Shown here one piece after another: positions 1 to 8,241 of a stretch of 64,000 nucleotides of DNA (position 1 is its first letter; every line of letters begins with the position of its first letter). Origin of the DNA: Pilimelia columellifera (lineage in GTDB: Bacteria; Actinomycetota; Actinomycetes; Mycobacteriales; Micromonosporaceae); contig NZ_BAAARY010000005.1 of NCBI RefSeq assembly GCF_039532605.1, positions 248,001-312,000 of the forward strand, given 5' to 3'. The notes under the pieces were generated by a model. It saw nothing but the letters and a program-made list of their open reading frames with translations. It searched no databases and was not told where the DNA came from. The position numbers and the translations under genes were made by a program.

Positions 1-123
1 GGCCCGTGCCTTCCGGAAGATGGATCGCTGGAGACGGCGGCTGTCAGGCCCCCGCCCCCCGCGATTGCTCATCACGTCCGCCGCAGGAGTTGGCTACGCC
101 ACGAACCCTGCGGAGTGCGACGA
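1..123. other. Window edge upstream of metX; no gene
   Basis: No convincing coding region lies here. The bases GGAG at 112-115 act as the ribosome binding site of the following gene. A methionine-pathway riboswitch would be expected upstream of such an operon in many bacteria, but no S-box core could be recognised in these 123 bases; most of the leader may lie outside the window. Confidence 0.5.
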
Positions 124-1134
124 ATGAACGCAACGATCACCGCGGCCGACGCGCGATGTCGCGTCCCCGCGCCCTCCCCAACCGGCCAGATCACGTTCAC
201 CCACCGCATGACCACCCGCCACGCGGGCGAGCGCGATGTCACCGTCCACGCCGAATGGCAGGGCCGACCCGACGGCCCGGTGGTCATCGTCGCCGGGGGC
301 ATCTCCGCCGGCCGGCACGCCGCCGCGTCCACCCGGAACCCGGCGCCAGGCTGGTGGGACGCCCAGATCGGCGCCGGCAAGCCGATCGATCCCGACCGAC
401 GCCTCGTCCTGGCCATCGACTGGATCGGCGCCGACGGCGCCGTGGACCACCCAGTCGACGCCGCCGACCAGGCCGACGCCCTGGCCGCCACCCTGGACCG
501 ACTGAACCTCGACCGGGTTGCGGCGTTCGTCGGCGCCTCCTACGGCGCGATGACCGGCCTTCAGTTCGCGGCCCGGCACGGGCGCCGGCTCGACCAGCTG
601 GTCGCGATCAGCGGCGCCCACCGACCCCACCCCTACGCCAGCGCGCTGCGCGGCGTCCAACGTGGCATGGTCACCGCCGCCGGGGCCGACCCGCGGGCCC
701 GCCGACAGGCGCTCGCGCTGGCCCGCCAACTGGCGATGCTCACCTACCGCACCCCGGCCGAGTTCGCCGCCCGGTTCGCCGCCGGGCCGACGCTCACCGA
801 CGACGGCGCCGTGCTCCCGGCATCGGCCGGATACCTGGCGCGCTGCGGCGAGCGGTACGCGGCCAGCACCGCGCCGGCCGCCTTCCTGTGCCTGTCCGCA
901 TCGATCGATCTGCATCTGGTCGACCCTGCCGCGATCGCCGTCCCGGTGTCGCTGGTGGCGGTCGAGGAGGACCAGATCGTGCCGCCCGCCCTCGTCGCCG
1001 AGTTGGCGAGCCAGCTCGGCGGGCCAGCGCAGTTGACCACGATCAGCTCGCTGACCGGCCACGACGCGTTCCTGACCGAACCGACACTCATCGGCGACGC
1101 GCTTCGCGCCGTCCTTAACGGAGGTAACGAATGA
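124..1134 (+). CDS. metX: MetX-type homoserine O-acyltransferase (alpha/beta hydrolase)
   Basis: A 336-residue alpha/beta-hydrolase of the MetX family, which acylates homoserine with acetyl- or succinyl-CoA in methionine synthesis. The nucleophile elbow GASYG gives Ser139; the EEDQIVP stretch supplies Asp283 and the TGHDAF motif supplies His313, a complete triad. The GAHRPHP segment after the elbow is typical of MetX. ATG 124 is preferred over GTG 115 because GGAG sits 8 nt before it. The gene overlaps the cystathionine gamma-synthase gene by four bases (ATGA), so the two are probably translated together. MetX next to metB and hom resembles the Xanthomonas-type arrangement, in which the acyl donor is often succinyl-CoA; the donor cannot be decided from sequence alone. 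Confidence 0.85.
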   Translation: MNATITAADARCRVPAPSPTGQITFTHRMTTRHAGERDVTVHAEWQGRPDGPVVIVAGGISAGRHAAASTRNPAPGWWDAQIGAGKPIDPDRRLVLAIDWIGADGAVDHPVDAADQADALAATLDRLNLDRVAAFVGASYGAMTGLQFAARHGRRLDQLVAISGAHRPHPYASALRGVQRGMVTAAGADPRARRQALALARQLAMLTYRTPAEFAARFAAGPTLTDDGAVLPASAGYLARCGERYAASTAPAAFLCLSASIDLHLVDPAAIAVPVSLVAVEEDQIVPPALVAELASQLGGPAQLTTISSLTGHDAFLTEPTLIGDALRAVLNGGNE

Positions 1135-2384
1135 CCGCCCAGTCCCCGATCACGCGCGGCGTGCGCGCCGGCATCGACAGCGACCCGACTCACGGCGCCG
1201 TCGTCCCGCCGATCGTGCTGTCGACCAACTTCTCCTTCGCCGGCTTCGACGACAAGCGCCGCTACGACTACACCCGCAGCGGCAACCCGACCCGGGACGT
1301 GCTCGGCGAGGCCCTCACCACGCTGGAGGGCGGCGCCGGCGCCGTCGTCACCGCCACCGGCCTGGCCGCGATCACGGTGACGCTGCACGCGCTGCTGTCG
1401 CCGACGGACACGCTCGTCGTCCCGCACGACTGTTACGGCGGCAGCTGGCGGCTCTTCGACGCGCTCGCCCGCAAAGAGCAGTTCCGCCTGGTCACGGTCG
1501 ACTTCACGGACCCGGCGGCGGTCGGGGCGGCGTTGCAGGACGCCCCGACCGTCGTCTGGCTGGAGACGCCGTCGAACCCGCTGCTGCGCATCACCGACAT
1601 CGCCGCCGTGGCCGAGGCCGCGCACGCCGTCGGGGCGGTCGTGGTCGCCGACAACACATTCCTGTCGCCGGTGCTACAGCGCCCCCTGGAGTTGGGCGCG
1701 GACATCGTCGTGCACTCCACGACCAAGTACATCAACGGACACAGCGACGTCGTCGGCGGCGCGGTCGTGGCGGCTGACCAGGACGTGGCCGACAAGCTGG
1801 CCTGGTGGGCGAACGCCCTCGGCCTCACCGGCAGCCCGTTCGACAGTTTCCTCACCCTGCGCGGCCTGCGCACCCTCAACGCCCGGATGCGAGCGCACCT
1901 GGAGAACACCGAGGCGATCGTCGAGTCGGTCGTCGGGCATCCGGCGCTCGCCGCGGTGCACTACCCCGGGCTCCGCAGCCATCCCGGGCACCAGGTCGCC
2001 GCCCGCCAGCAGTCCGGCTTCGGGGCGATCGTCAGCCTGGACCTGGCCGGCGGCGCGCCGGCGGTGAAGGCGTTCCTGGACGGCCTGACCTGCTTCACCC
2101 TGGCCGAGTCGCTCGGCGGGGTGGAGAGCCTGGTGGCGCACCCCGCGACAATGACGCACGCGGCGATGTCAGCGGACGCCCGCGCGGTCGCCGGCATCAG
2201 CGACGGCCTGCTCCGGTTGTCGGTGGGCATCGAGGCGGCTGAGGACCTGGTGACCGACCTGCTGTCGGCGCTGCGCCGGGCGGCCGCGGTGACCCCGCCT
2301 TCGTCCGCCGGCGCGGCGCCGGTCGGGGCCGGCACGGCCGTCGCCGTGGACGGGTCGGCGGCGTTGGCCGGCGCCGCCCGGTGA
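1131..2384 (+). CDS. metB: Cystathionine gamma-synthase / O-acylhomoserine lyase
   Basis: A 417-residue Cys/Met-metabolism PLP enzyme that condenses O-acylhomoserine with cysteine (or a reduced sulfur donor). The motif HSTTKYINGHSD places the PLP Schiff-base lysine at Lys199; the YDYTRSGNPTR segment near residue 45 and the ETPSNP motif are family hallmarks. A strong GGAGGT lies at 1120-1125 before ATG 1131. The protein ends with about 35 Ala/Pro/Val-rich residues that the family normally lacks, running right up to the overlap with the next gene. A choice between cystathionine synthase, sulfhydrylase and gamma-lyase activity is not possible from sequence; the operon favours the synthase. Confidence 0.88.
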   Translation: MTAQSPITRGVRAGIDSDPTHGAVVPPIVLSTNFSFAGFDDKRRYDYTRSGNPTRDVLGEALTTLEGGAGAVVTATGLAAITVTLHALLSPTDTLVVPHDCYGGSWRLFDALARKEQFRLVTVDFTDPAAVGAALQDAPTVVWLETPSNPLLRITDIAAVAEAAHAVGAVVVADNTFLSPVLQRPLELGADIVVHSTTKYINGHSDVVGGAVVAADQDVADKLAWWANALGLTGSPFDSFLTLRGLRTLNARMRAHLENTEAIVESVVGHPALAAVHYPGLRSHPGHQVAARQQSGFGAIVSLDLAGGAPAVKAFLDGLTCFTLAESLGGVESLVAHPATMTHAAMSADARAVAGISDGLLRLSVGIEAAEDLVTDLLSALRRAAAVTPPSSAGAAPVGAGTAVAVDGSAALAGAAR

Positions 2385-3445
2385 GCGCGCTGCTGGACAT
2401 TCCGCTGACGGTGGTCCGTCCCGCGGTGGCGGTGGCGCTGCTGGGGACCGGGGTGGTGGGCGGCGCGTTCCTGGACCGGTGGTCCCGGCTGTCCGGGCTC
2501 GGTCTGCTCGGCGAGCTGCGGCTGGTCCATGTGGCCAACTCCCGACACGAGGTCGGTCACGCCGCCGGGCTGGACCCGGGCGGCGTCCGCGACGAGCTGC
2601 CCGCGGGCCGGGCGCCGATGCTCGGCGAGGTCGGCGTCGGGCTGCCCGAAGGGTCGGTGGTGGTGGACGCCACGGCCAGCGACGACGTCGCCCGGTGGCA
2701 CCCACTGTGGCTTGAGGCGGGGCTGCGGGTCGTCACCGCCAACAAGGCGGGGGTGGGCGGTGACCTGGCCCGGTACCGGGCGATCGACGCGCACCGTGCC
2801 CACTACGGCGACTCGGCCACCGTCGGCGCGGGTCTGCCGCTGCTGCGGTCGCTGCGGTCGTTGCGCGCCGGCGGGGACCGGGTCCACGCCATCGCCGGGG
2901 TGCTGTCCGGGTCGCTGGCGTGGCTGTTGGACGCCTACGACGGGTCGACGCCGTTCTCGGAGCTGGTGCGTCAGGCGCGGCGGCGCGGGCTCACCGAGCC
3001 GGACCCCCGCCAGGATCTGTCCGGGGCGGACGTGCTGCGCAAGCTGCTCATCCTGGCCCGCGCCGCCGGCCGTGACATCACCACGGCCGATGTCGTGGTG
3101 ACGCCGTTGGCCCCGGCCGCGCTCGCGACGGCGCCGCTGGCCGGGCTCGACGCGGCGCTGTCGGCCCTGGACGAGCCGCTGCGCCGGGCGCTGGCCGCAG
3201 CCGCCGCCGACGGTCGACGGCTGCGGTTCGTGGCCCGGCTGGACGCCGACGGCGGGGCCCGGGTCGGGTTGGAGGCGCTGGCCCCGGACGACCCGTTGGC
3301 CGGCGGGGGCGGTTGTGACAACCGGGTGTCCGTGTGGAGCGACCGGTACGCGGATAGCCCGCTGGTGATCCAGGGGCCGGGAGCGGGGGCCGAGGTGACC
3401 GCCGCGGCTCTCATCGACGACATCCTTCGCGTCGGCGGCGGCTGA
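2381..3445 (+). CDS. hom: Homoserine dehydrogenase without an ACT domain
   Basis: This 354-residue protein reduces aspartate semialdehyde to homoserine with NAD(P)H. The Rossmann motif GTGVVG is near residue 18 and TANKAGVGGD around residue 120 matches the family. The catalytic domain follows (SGSLAWLLD, then the TEPDPRQDLSG stretch with its acidic substrate-binding residues). Actinobacterial Hom proteins are usually about 430 residues with a C-terminal ACT domain for threonine feedback; this one stops after the catalytic domain, so it is probably not inhibited by threonine in that way. GTG 2381 overlaps the previous stop (GTGA). The gene feeds homoserine directly to the acyltransferase encoded first in this operon. 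Confidence 0.87.
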   Translation: MSALLDIPLTVVRPAVAVALLGTGVVGGAFLDRWSRLSGLGLLGELRLVHVANSRHEVGHAAGLDPGGVRDELPAGRAPMLGEVGVGLPEGSVVVDATASDDVARWHPLWLEAGLRVVTANKAGVGGDLARYRAIDAHRAHYGDSATVGAGLPLLRSLRSLRAGGDRVHAIAGVLSGSLAWLLDAYDGSTPFSELVRQARRRGLTEPDPRQDLSGADVLRKLLILARAAGRDITTADVVVTPLAPAALATAPLAGLDAALSALDEPLRRALAAAAADGRRLRFVARLDADGGARVGLEALAPDDPLAGGGGCDNRVSVWSDRYADSPLVIQGPGAGAEVTAAALIDDILRVGGG

Positions 3446-3486
3446 CCGCCGGCGCCCGCCGGCCGTGCGGCCTTCACCGGCCGTTG

Positions 3487-3506
3487 ACGCCGCGTCTCCG
3501 CGGCGT
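3487..3506. terminator. Hairpin after the met operon
   Basis: A perfect 8-bp stem (ACGCCGCG / CGCGGCGT) with a TCTC loop lies 42 bases after the hom stop. No T-tract follows, as is usual for high-GC actinobacteria. The hexamer TTGACG at 3484-3489 overlaps the left arm, so the element may also belong to the promoter of the nuclease gene at 3557. Confidence 0.5.
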
Positions 3507-3556
3507 AACACTCCACGCAGGACGATCGCCTGGTCACGCCTGCCGAGGAGGACGCC

Positions 3557-5419
3557 GTGCGCCGTGTCGGTTCGCAAGTGGGAATGGTCGCTTGGTCGGC
3601 TGGCGCCGCGGCCCGGAGACTGGGCGCGGTGGCGCTGGTCGTCGTGACCGTGGCCGGGTCGCAGGCGTCGGCGGGGGCGCCGCCGACGCCTGCGGGGACG
3701 GACTGCGCCGATTACCCGGCGACCCGAATCCGGGCGATCCAGGGCGCGTCGCACCGTTCGCCGTTGTCGGGACAGCAGAGCACCCGGGGCGTCGTCGCCG
3801 CCGTGGGCAGGACCGGGCTGTGGTTGCAGGACCCCTGCCCTGACCGCTCGCCGGCCACCGCCGAGGGCCTCTACGTCCACCTGGGCGCGGCGCCGACTGT
3901 CGCGATCGGGGACGAGGTGACGGTCGTCGGCACGGTCGCCGAGCGCCGACCCGGCGGGGCGAACACCGGCAACCTCACGCTCACCGAGCTGACGGCCGCG
4001 ACGGTGACCCGGCTCGGGGCGCGGGCGCTGCCGGCCCCGGTGGTCGTCGGCAAGGGCGGCCGGGTGCCGCCGGCGATGGTCATCGACGACGACGCGACGG
4101 GCAGCGTGGAGACCTCGGGGGCGTTCGAGCCGACGGAGGACGGCATCGACTTCTGGGAGTCGCTGGAAGGAATGCGGGTCCAGATCGCCGGGGCGGTCGC
4201 GGTGGGGCCGCGCACCGCGCGTGGCGAGATCGCGGTGGTCCCGGCCGGCGCCGGTCTGCGGACGCCCCGGGGCGGCATCGTGGCGCGCGCTGACGACTTC
4301 AACCCCGAACGCGTCATCATCGACGACCGGCTCGCGCCGACGCCGACGGCGAACACCGGCGACACGTTCGCCGTCGACCCGGTCGGGGTCCTTGACTACG
4401 ACTTCGGCGCGTTCAAGCTGCTGCCCACGACCAGTCCGACGGTCACCGATCGCGGGCTGACGGGGGAGAAAGCCAGCGCGGCGGCGTCCGGGCAGCTCGC
4501 GGTGGCCACGTTCAACGTCGAGAACCTCGATCCGGGGGACCCGCCGACGAGGTTCCAGCGGCTGGCCCGGACGGTCGTCGAGGGCCTGGCCGCCCCGGAT
4601 CTGGTCATCCTGGAGGAGGTCCAGGACGACGACGGGCCCTCGAACACCGCGGTCGTGTCGGCCGGCCGCACCGTGGCCGCGCTGACCGCTGCCATCTCAG
4701 CGGCCGGCGGCCCCCGCTACGCGTTCCGGCAGGTCGACCCGGTCGACGACGCCGACGGGGGGGAGCCCGGCGGCAACATCCGCAACGTCTTCCTCTACCG
4801 CGCCGACCGTGGGCTGTCGTTCGTGGACCGCCCCGGGGGCGCGGCGACCGTCGACAGCGGCGTCGTGGCCGAGAACGGTCGGCCCCGGTTGGCGCACTCG
4901 CCGGGACGGATCGCGCCGGGCGCCGCCGCCTGGGCCGCCAGCCGTAAGCCGCTGGTCGGCGAGTTCCGGTGGAACGGCCGCACGGTGTTCGTGGTGGCCA
5001 ACCACTTCGGCTCCAAAGGCGGCGACGATCCGCTGGTGGGCCACCGGCAGCCGCCGGTCCGCTCGTCGGAGGTCAAGCGTCACCAGCAGGCGACGATCGT
5101 CAACGGGTTCGTCCGGCGGGTGCTGGCCGTCGACCCGGACGCGGCGGTGGTCGTCGCCGGGGACATCAACGACTTCGAGTTCTCCACGACGACGGATCTG
5201 CTCGTCGCCGGGGGCGCCCTGGTGGACCTGCCGCGGACACTGCCGGCGGCCGAGCGCTACACCTACGTGTACGAGGGGAACTCGCAGGTGCTCGACCACA
5301 TTCTGCTCTCGCCCTGGCTGGCGGCCAGGAAACCGGCGTACGACATCGTGCACGTCAACGCGGAGTTCGCCGACCAGGTCAGCGACCATGACCCGCAGGT
5401 GGTCCGGCTCGCTTTCTGA
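3557..5419 (+). CDS. Secreted ExeM/NucH-like endonuclease (EEP superfamily)
   Basis: A 620-residue exported protein. The N-terminus has Arg residues, a hydrophobic run (GAVALVVVTVAG) and an Ala-rich cleavage region near residue 42. Residues about 50-250 resemble the OB-like region of extracellular ExeM/NucH nucleases (GLWLQDP, GDEVTVVGTV). The C-terminal endonuclease/exonuclease/phosphatase domain starts with ATFNVENLD (Asn320, Glu322), continues with LEEVQDDDG, FVVANHFGSKG and VAGDINDF, and ends with the catalytic SDHDPQV. It probably degrades extracellular DNA or RNA for phosphate supply or DNA turnover. The gene stands alone; GTG 3557 has AGGAGGA at 3545-3551. Confidence 0.85.
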   Translation: MRRVGSQVGMVAWSAGAAARRLGAVALVVVTVAGSQASAGAPPTPAGTDCADYPATRIRAIQGASHRSPLSGQQSTRGVVAAVGRTGLWLQDPCPDRSPATAEGLYVHLGAAPTVAIGDEVTVVGTVAERRPGGANTGNLTLTELTAATVTRLGARALPAPVVVGKGGRVPPAMVIDDDATGSVETSGAFEPTEDGIDFWESLEGMRVQIAGAVAVGPRTARGEIAVVPAGAGLRTPRGGIVARADDFNPERVIIDDRLAPTPTANTGDTFAVDPVGVLDYDFGAFKLLPTTSPTVTDRGLTGEKASAAASGQLAVATFNVENLDPGDPPTRFQRLARTVVEGLAAPDLVILEEVQDDDGPSNTAVVSAGRTVAALTAAISAAGGPRYAFRQVDPVDDADGGEPGGNIRNVFLYRADRGLSFVDRPGGAATVDSGVVAENGRPRLAHSPGRIAPGAAAWAASRKPLVGEFRWNGRTVFVVANHFGSKGGDDPLVGHRQPPVRSSEVKRHQQATIVNGFVRRVLAVDPDAAVVVAGDINDFEFSTTTDLLVAGGALVDLPRTLPAAERYTYVYEGNSQVLDHILLSPWLAARKPAYDIVHVNAEFADQVSDHDPQVVRLAF

Positions 5420-5441
5420 CGCTGCGGCGGGGCGTGGCCGG

Positions 5442-5966
5442 TCAGTCGCGGGCGCGGGCGGCGCGTAGCTCCTCGCGCAGCGACAGGCGGTGCCGGCGGC
5501 GGATCTCGGCCTCCTCGTAGGCTCGTCGTTCCTCGCCGGTCTCCGGGTTGAGCGTCGGCACGGCCCGCGGCCGGCCGTTGTCGTCTACGGCCACCATGAC
5601 CAGGTGCGCGGTGACGACGGTGGTGGCCGGCACGGTGGCGTCCCACCGGTCGGCCCGGACGGTGACGGTGACCTCCATCGACGTCCGGCCGGCCCAGGTG
5701 ACCTCGGCGTCGAGGTGGACGACGTCGCCGACGCGGACGGCGACCAGGAACGCCACCTCGTCCATGGAGGCGGTGACGGCCGGGCCTTCGGAGTGCCGGG
5801 CGGCGGCGACGCCGGCGACGGAGTCGATGAGTTTGAGGATCTCGCCGCCGTGGACGGTGCCGAGCAGGTTCGTCTCGTGCGGGGTCATGATCTGCGAGAG
5901 GGTGAGCCGGGAGGCGGAGGGGACTTTGCTCGCGGCGGCGGATACCTGCCAGGCGGGTGTCCTCAT
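5442..5966 (-). CDS. Acyl-CoA thioesterase, hotdog fold (YciA/BACH-like)
   Basis: A 174-residue hotdog-fold thioesterase that hydrolyses acyl-CoA esters. The core has MTPHETNLLGTVHGGEILKL with the catalytic acidic/Asn region, SMDEVAFLVAVRVGD and VTAHLVMVAVDD, matching the YciA/acyl-CoA hydrolase group. A longer frame runs upstream, but the ATG at 5966 is chosen because GGGAG precedes it by about 8 nt and homology begins soon after it. The C-terminal 30 residues are charged and helical. The gene is convergent with the nuclease gene (22 bases apart) and divergent from the MMPL gene. Substrate chain length cannot be predicted. Confidence 0.85.
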   Translation of the reverse strand: MRTPAWQVSAAASKVPSASRLTLSQIMTPHETNLLGTVHGGEILKLIDSVAGVAAARHSEGPAVTASMDEVAFLVAVRVGDVVHLDAEVTWAGRTSMEVTVTVRADRWDATVPATTVVTAHLVMVAVDDNGRPRAVPTLNPETGEERRAYEEAEIRRRHRLSLREELRAARARD

Positions 5967-6095
5967 GCTGTGCTCCCTGCTGGTTCGCTGGCGCGGTGAG
6001 CGCGGGAGGCGACGATATCTGACCACCGGGTTTACGGTCGCGCTTCTTGGGTCAGACGTGTCCAGCGCCACCGGTTCACCGACGAGGTGGGGCAG

Positions 6096-6125
6096 CTTGC
6101 ATCGATTCTTGCGTCGATTTAGGCT
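6096..6125 (+). promoter_or_regulatory. Promoter of the MMPL-photolyase operon with tandem 12-nt repeats
   Basis: The -35 hexamer TTGCAT (6097-6102) and -10 hexamer TAGGCT (6120-6125) are 17 nt apart. Two tandem 12-mers, CTTGCATCGATT (6096-6107) and CTTGCGTCGATT (6108-6119), differ at one base and fill the -35 and spacer exactly. This looks like a direct-repeat binding site for a regulator. The predicted start of transcription is near 6132. Confidence 0.6.
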
Positions 6126-6136
6126 GCGAGGTGTGA

Positions 6137-6159
6137 CTCGGCCGGCGTTGTCGGCCGAG
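6137..6159. promoter_or_regulatory. Inverted repeat in the MMPL leader
   Basis: A perfect 8-bp inverted repeat (CTCGGCCG / CGGCCGAG) with a 7-nt loop lies between the predicted transcription start and the chosen GTG. It could be an operator or an RNA hairpin. If translation began at GTG 6133 it would lie inside the coding region. Confidence 0.5.
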
Positions 6160-6180
6160 AGTCGATCAAGGGGGCCGGCT

Positions 6181-8241
6181 GTGCGCCGATGGGGCTTACT
6201 GATCTCCGGCGCGGTGGTGCTGGCCTGGCTGGCCATCAGCGGCGTAGCCGGGCCGATGTCCGGCAAGCTCGCCGAGGTCGCCACCAACGACAACGCCTCG
6301 TTCCTGCCGGCCGATGCCGAGGCCACCCGCGCCCAGCGCCTCGCGGGTGGGTTCGTCGACCAACCGTCCACGCCGGCGGTCATCATCTACGAACGCCCGG
6401 GTGGCCTGACCCCCGCTGACCTGGCCCGGGTCAACGCCGACATCGCCAGGATCATCGAGGTCGAAGGAGTCCTCAGCCCGCTGCCGCCACCGGCCCGCAG
6501 CCCGGACGGGCAGGCGGTCCGGGCGATCGTCCCGGTCGCCGACACCGCCGAGGGCAACACCCCGGAGGTGGTCGCCGAGCTGCGCGCGATCGCTACCTCG
6601 GCGCAGGGACTGGAGGCGCACGTCGCCGGGCCGGCCGGACTGCTCGCCGACCTCGTCACCGTCTTCGAGAGCATCGACGGGACATTGCTGCTGGTCACCG
6701 CGTCCGTCGTCGTGTTCATTCTGCTGCTGGTCTACCGCAGCCCGGTGCTGTGGATCGTCCCGATGATCTGCAACGCGGTGGCGTTCTCGGTCTCCGCCGC
6801 CGCCGTCTACTACCTGGCCAAGGCCGACATCATCGTGCTCAACGGGCAGGCCCAGGGCATCCTCACCGTCCTCGTCTTCGGCGCCGGCACCGACTACGCC
6901 CTGCTGCTGGTAGCCCGCTACCGCGAGGAGCTCACCCGACACCAACAGCCCGTCGACGCGATGCGGGTGGCGCTGCGCGGGGCGTTCCCAGCGATCCTGG
7001 CCTCCGGCGGCACCGTCATCGCCGGCCTGCTCTGCCTGCTGCTGTCGGCGCTCAACTCCAACCGGGCGCTCGGCCCGGTCTCCGCCGTCGGCATTGCCGC
7101 CACCCTGCTGGTCATGCTCACGTTGCTGCCCGCGCTGCTGGTGCTCGGCGGCCGACGGGTCTTCTGGCCGCGCACCCCCCAACCCGGCGGAAACCTGGGC
7201 GCCAACCGGCTGTGGCGGCGGGTCGCGGTGTTCGTCGCCCGGCGGGCCAGAGTCATCTGGGTGGCCACCACGCTCGCGCTGCTGGCGCTCGCCGGCGGGC
7301 TCGTCGCCCTCGACACCCGGGGCCTGAGCAGCGACGAGATCTTCACGACCCGTACCGAGTCCGTGATCGGGCAGGAGGCGTTGGCCCGGCACTTCCCGGC
7401 CGGCACCGGCAGCCCCGCCCAGGTGTTCACCAAGGTCGAGGCGTTGGCGCAGACGACCGCCGCAGTCCGCGCCACCGAGGGCGTCTCCGACGTGCGCGTC
7501 GTGCCCGACGCCGGCGGTCCGGCCCCCAAGGTGGTGGACGGCTGGGCCCAGGTGCAGGCCACCCTCACCGCCGCGCTGGACAGCGACGCCGCCGAACAGA
7601 CCGTCGAGCGGCTGCGGACCGCGACGCATGCCGTGCCAGGAGCGGACGCCCTGGTCGGCGGCTTCACCGCCGTCAGCCTGGACACCCGCACCGCCGCCGA
7701 ACGCGACCAGCGGGTCATCATCCCGGTGATCCTGCTCGTCATCGCGGTGATCCTGGCCCTGCTGCTGCGCTCGCTCATGGCCCCGGCGCTGCTCATCGCG
7801 ACCGTGGTGCTGTCGTTCGCGGCGACCCTGGGCATCTGCGCGCTGCTGTTCGAGTACGTCTTCGGCTTCGCCGGCTCCGATCCGTCGTTCCCGCTCTTCG
7901 CGTTCGTGTTCCTGGTGGCTCTCGGGATCGACTACAACATCTTCCTCATGAGCCGGGTCCGCGAGGAGGCGCTCGTGCACGGGGCCCGGGCCGGCCTGCG
8001 GCGAGGGCTGGCCGTCACCGGCGGGGTCATCACGTCCGCGGGAGTGGTGCTGGCCGCGACGTTCGTGGCGCTCGCGGTGCTGCCGCTGGTGGTGCTCGTC
8101 GAGCTGGGCGTCGCGGTAGCCCTGGGCGTGCTCCTCGACGCGGTGATCGTCCGGTCGTTGCTGGTGCCGGCGCTCGCCTACGACCTCGGGGCGAAGATCT
8201 GGTGGCCCAGCCGCGCGATCGGGGACGGTCGCCGTGGCTGA
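6181..8241 (+). CDS. MMPL-family RND transporter
   Basis: A 686-residue inner-membrane transporter of the MMPL (mycobacterial membrane protein large) family, which exports lipids or hydrophobic compounds using the proton gradient. One TM helix at residues 5-25 is followed by an extracytoplasmic domain, a block of TMs from about residue 170 to 330, a second soluble domain, and a second TM block after about residue 515. The motif GAGTDYALLLVARYREEL in the first block and ALGIDYNIFLMSRVREE in the second are the MMPL/RND signatures. GTG 6181 has AGGGGG 6 nt upstream; an alternative GTG at 6133 would coincide with the predicted transcription start. It overlaps the photolyase gene by 8 nt, an unusual coupling. 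The substrate is unknown. Confidence 0.82.
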   Translation: MRRWGLLISGAVVLAWLAISGVAGPMSGKLAEVATNDNASFLPADAEATRAQRLAGGFVDQPSTPAVIIYERPGGLTPADLARVNADIARIIEVEGVLSPLPPPARSPDGQAVRAIVPVADTAEGNTPEVVAELRAIATSAQGLEAHVAGPAGLLADLVTVFESIDGTLLLVTASVVVFILLLVYRSPVLWIVPMICNAVAFSVSAAAVYYLAKADIIVLNGQAQGILTVLVFGAGTDYALLLVARYREELTRHQQPVDAMRVALRGAFPAILASGGTVIAGLLCLLLSALNSNRALGPVSAVGIAATLLVMLTLLPALLVLGGRRVFWPRTPQPGGNLGANRLWRRVAVFVARRARVIWVATTLALLALAGGLVALDTRGLSSDEIFTTRTESVIGQEALARHFPAGTGSPAQVFTKVEALAQTTAAVRATEGVSDVRVVPDAGGPAPKVVDGWAQVQATLTAALDSDAAEQTVERLRTATHAVPGADALVGGFTAVSLDTRTAAERDQRVIIPVILLVIAVILALLLRSLMAPALLIATVVLSFAATLGICALLFEYVFGFAGSDPSFPLFAFVFLVALGIDYNIFLMSRVREEALVHGARAGLRRGLAVTGGVITSAGVVLAATFVALAVLPLVVLVELGVAVALGVLLDAVIVRSLLVPALAYDLGAKIWWPSRAIGDGRRG

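Noticed and set aside
1..123. Possible SAM or SAH riboswitch upstream of metX
   Set aside because: No conserved core (S-box GGCAACC context, SAM-IV or SAH motif) could be matched in the few bases available.
1961..3880. A 639-codon minus-strand open frame across metB, hom and the nuclease start
   Set aside because: It is antisense to three well-supported genes, has Arg/Gln/Gly-rich composition typical of antisense frames in GC-rich DNA, and no family features.
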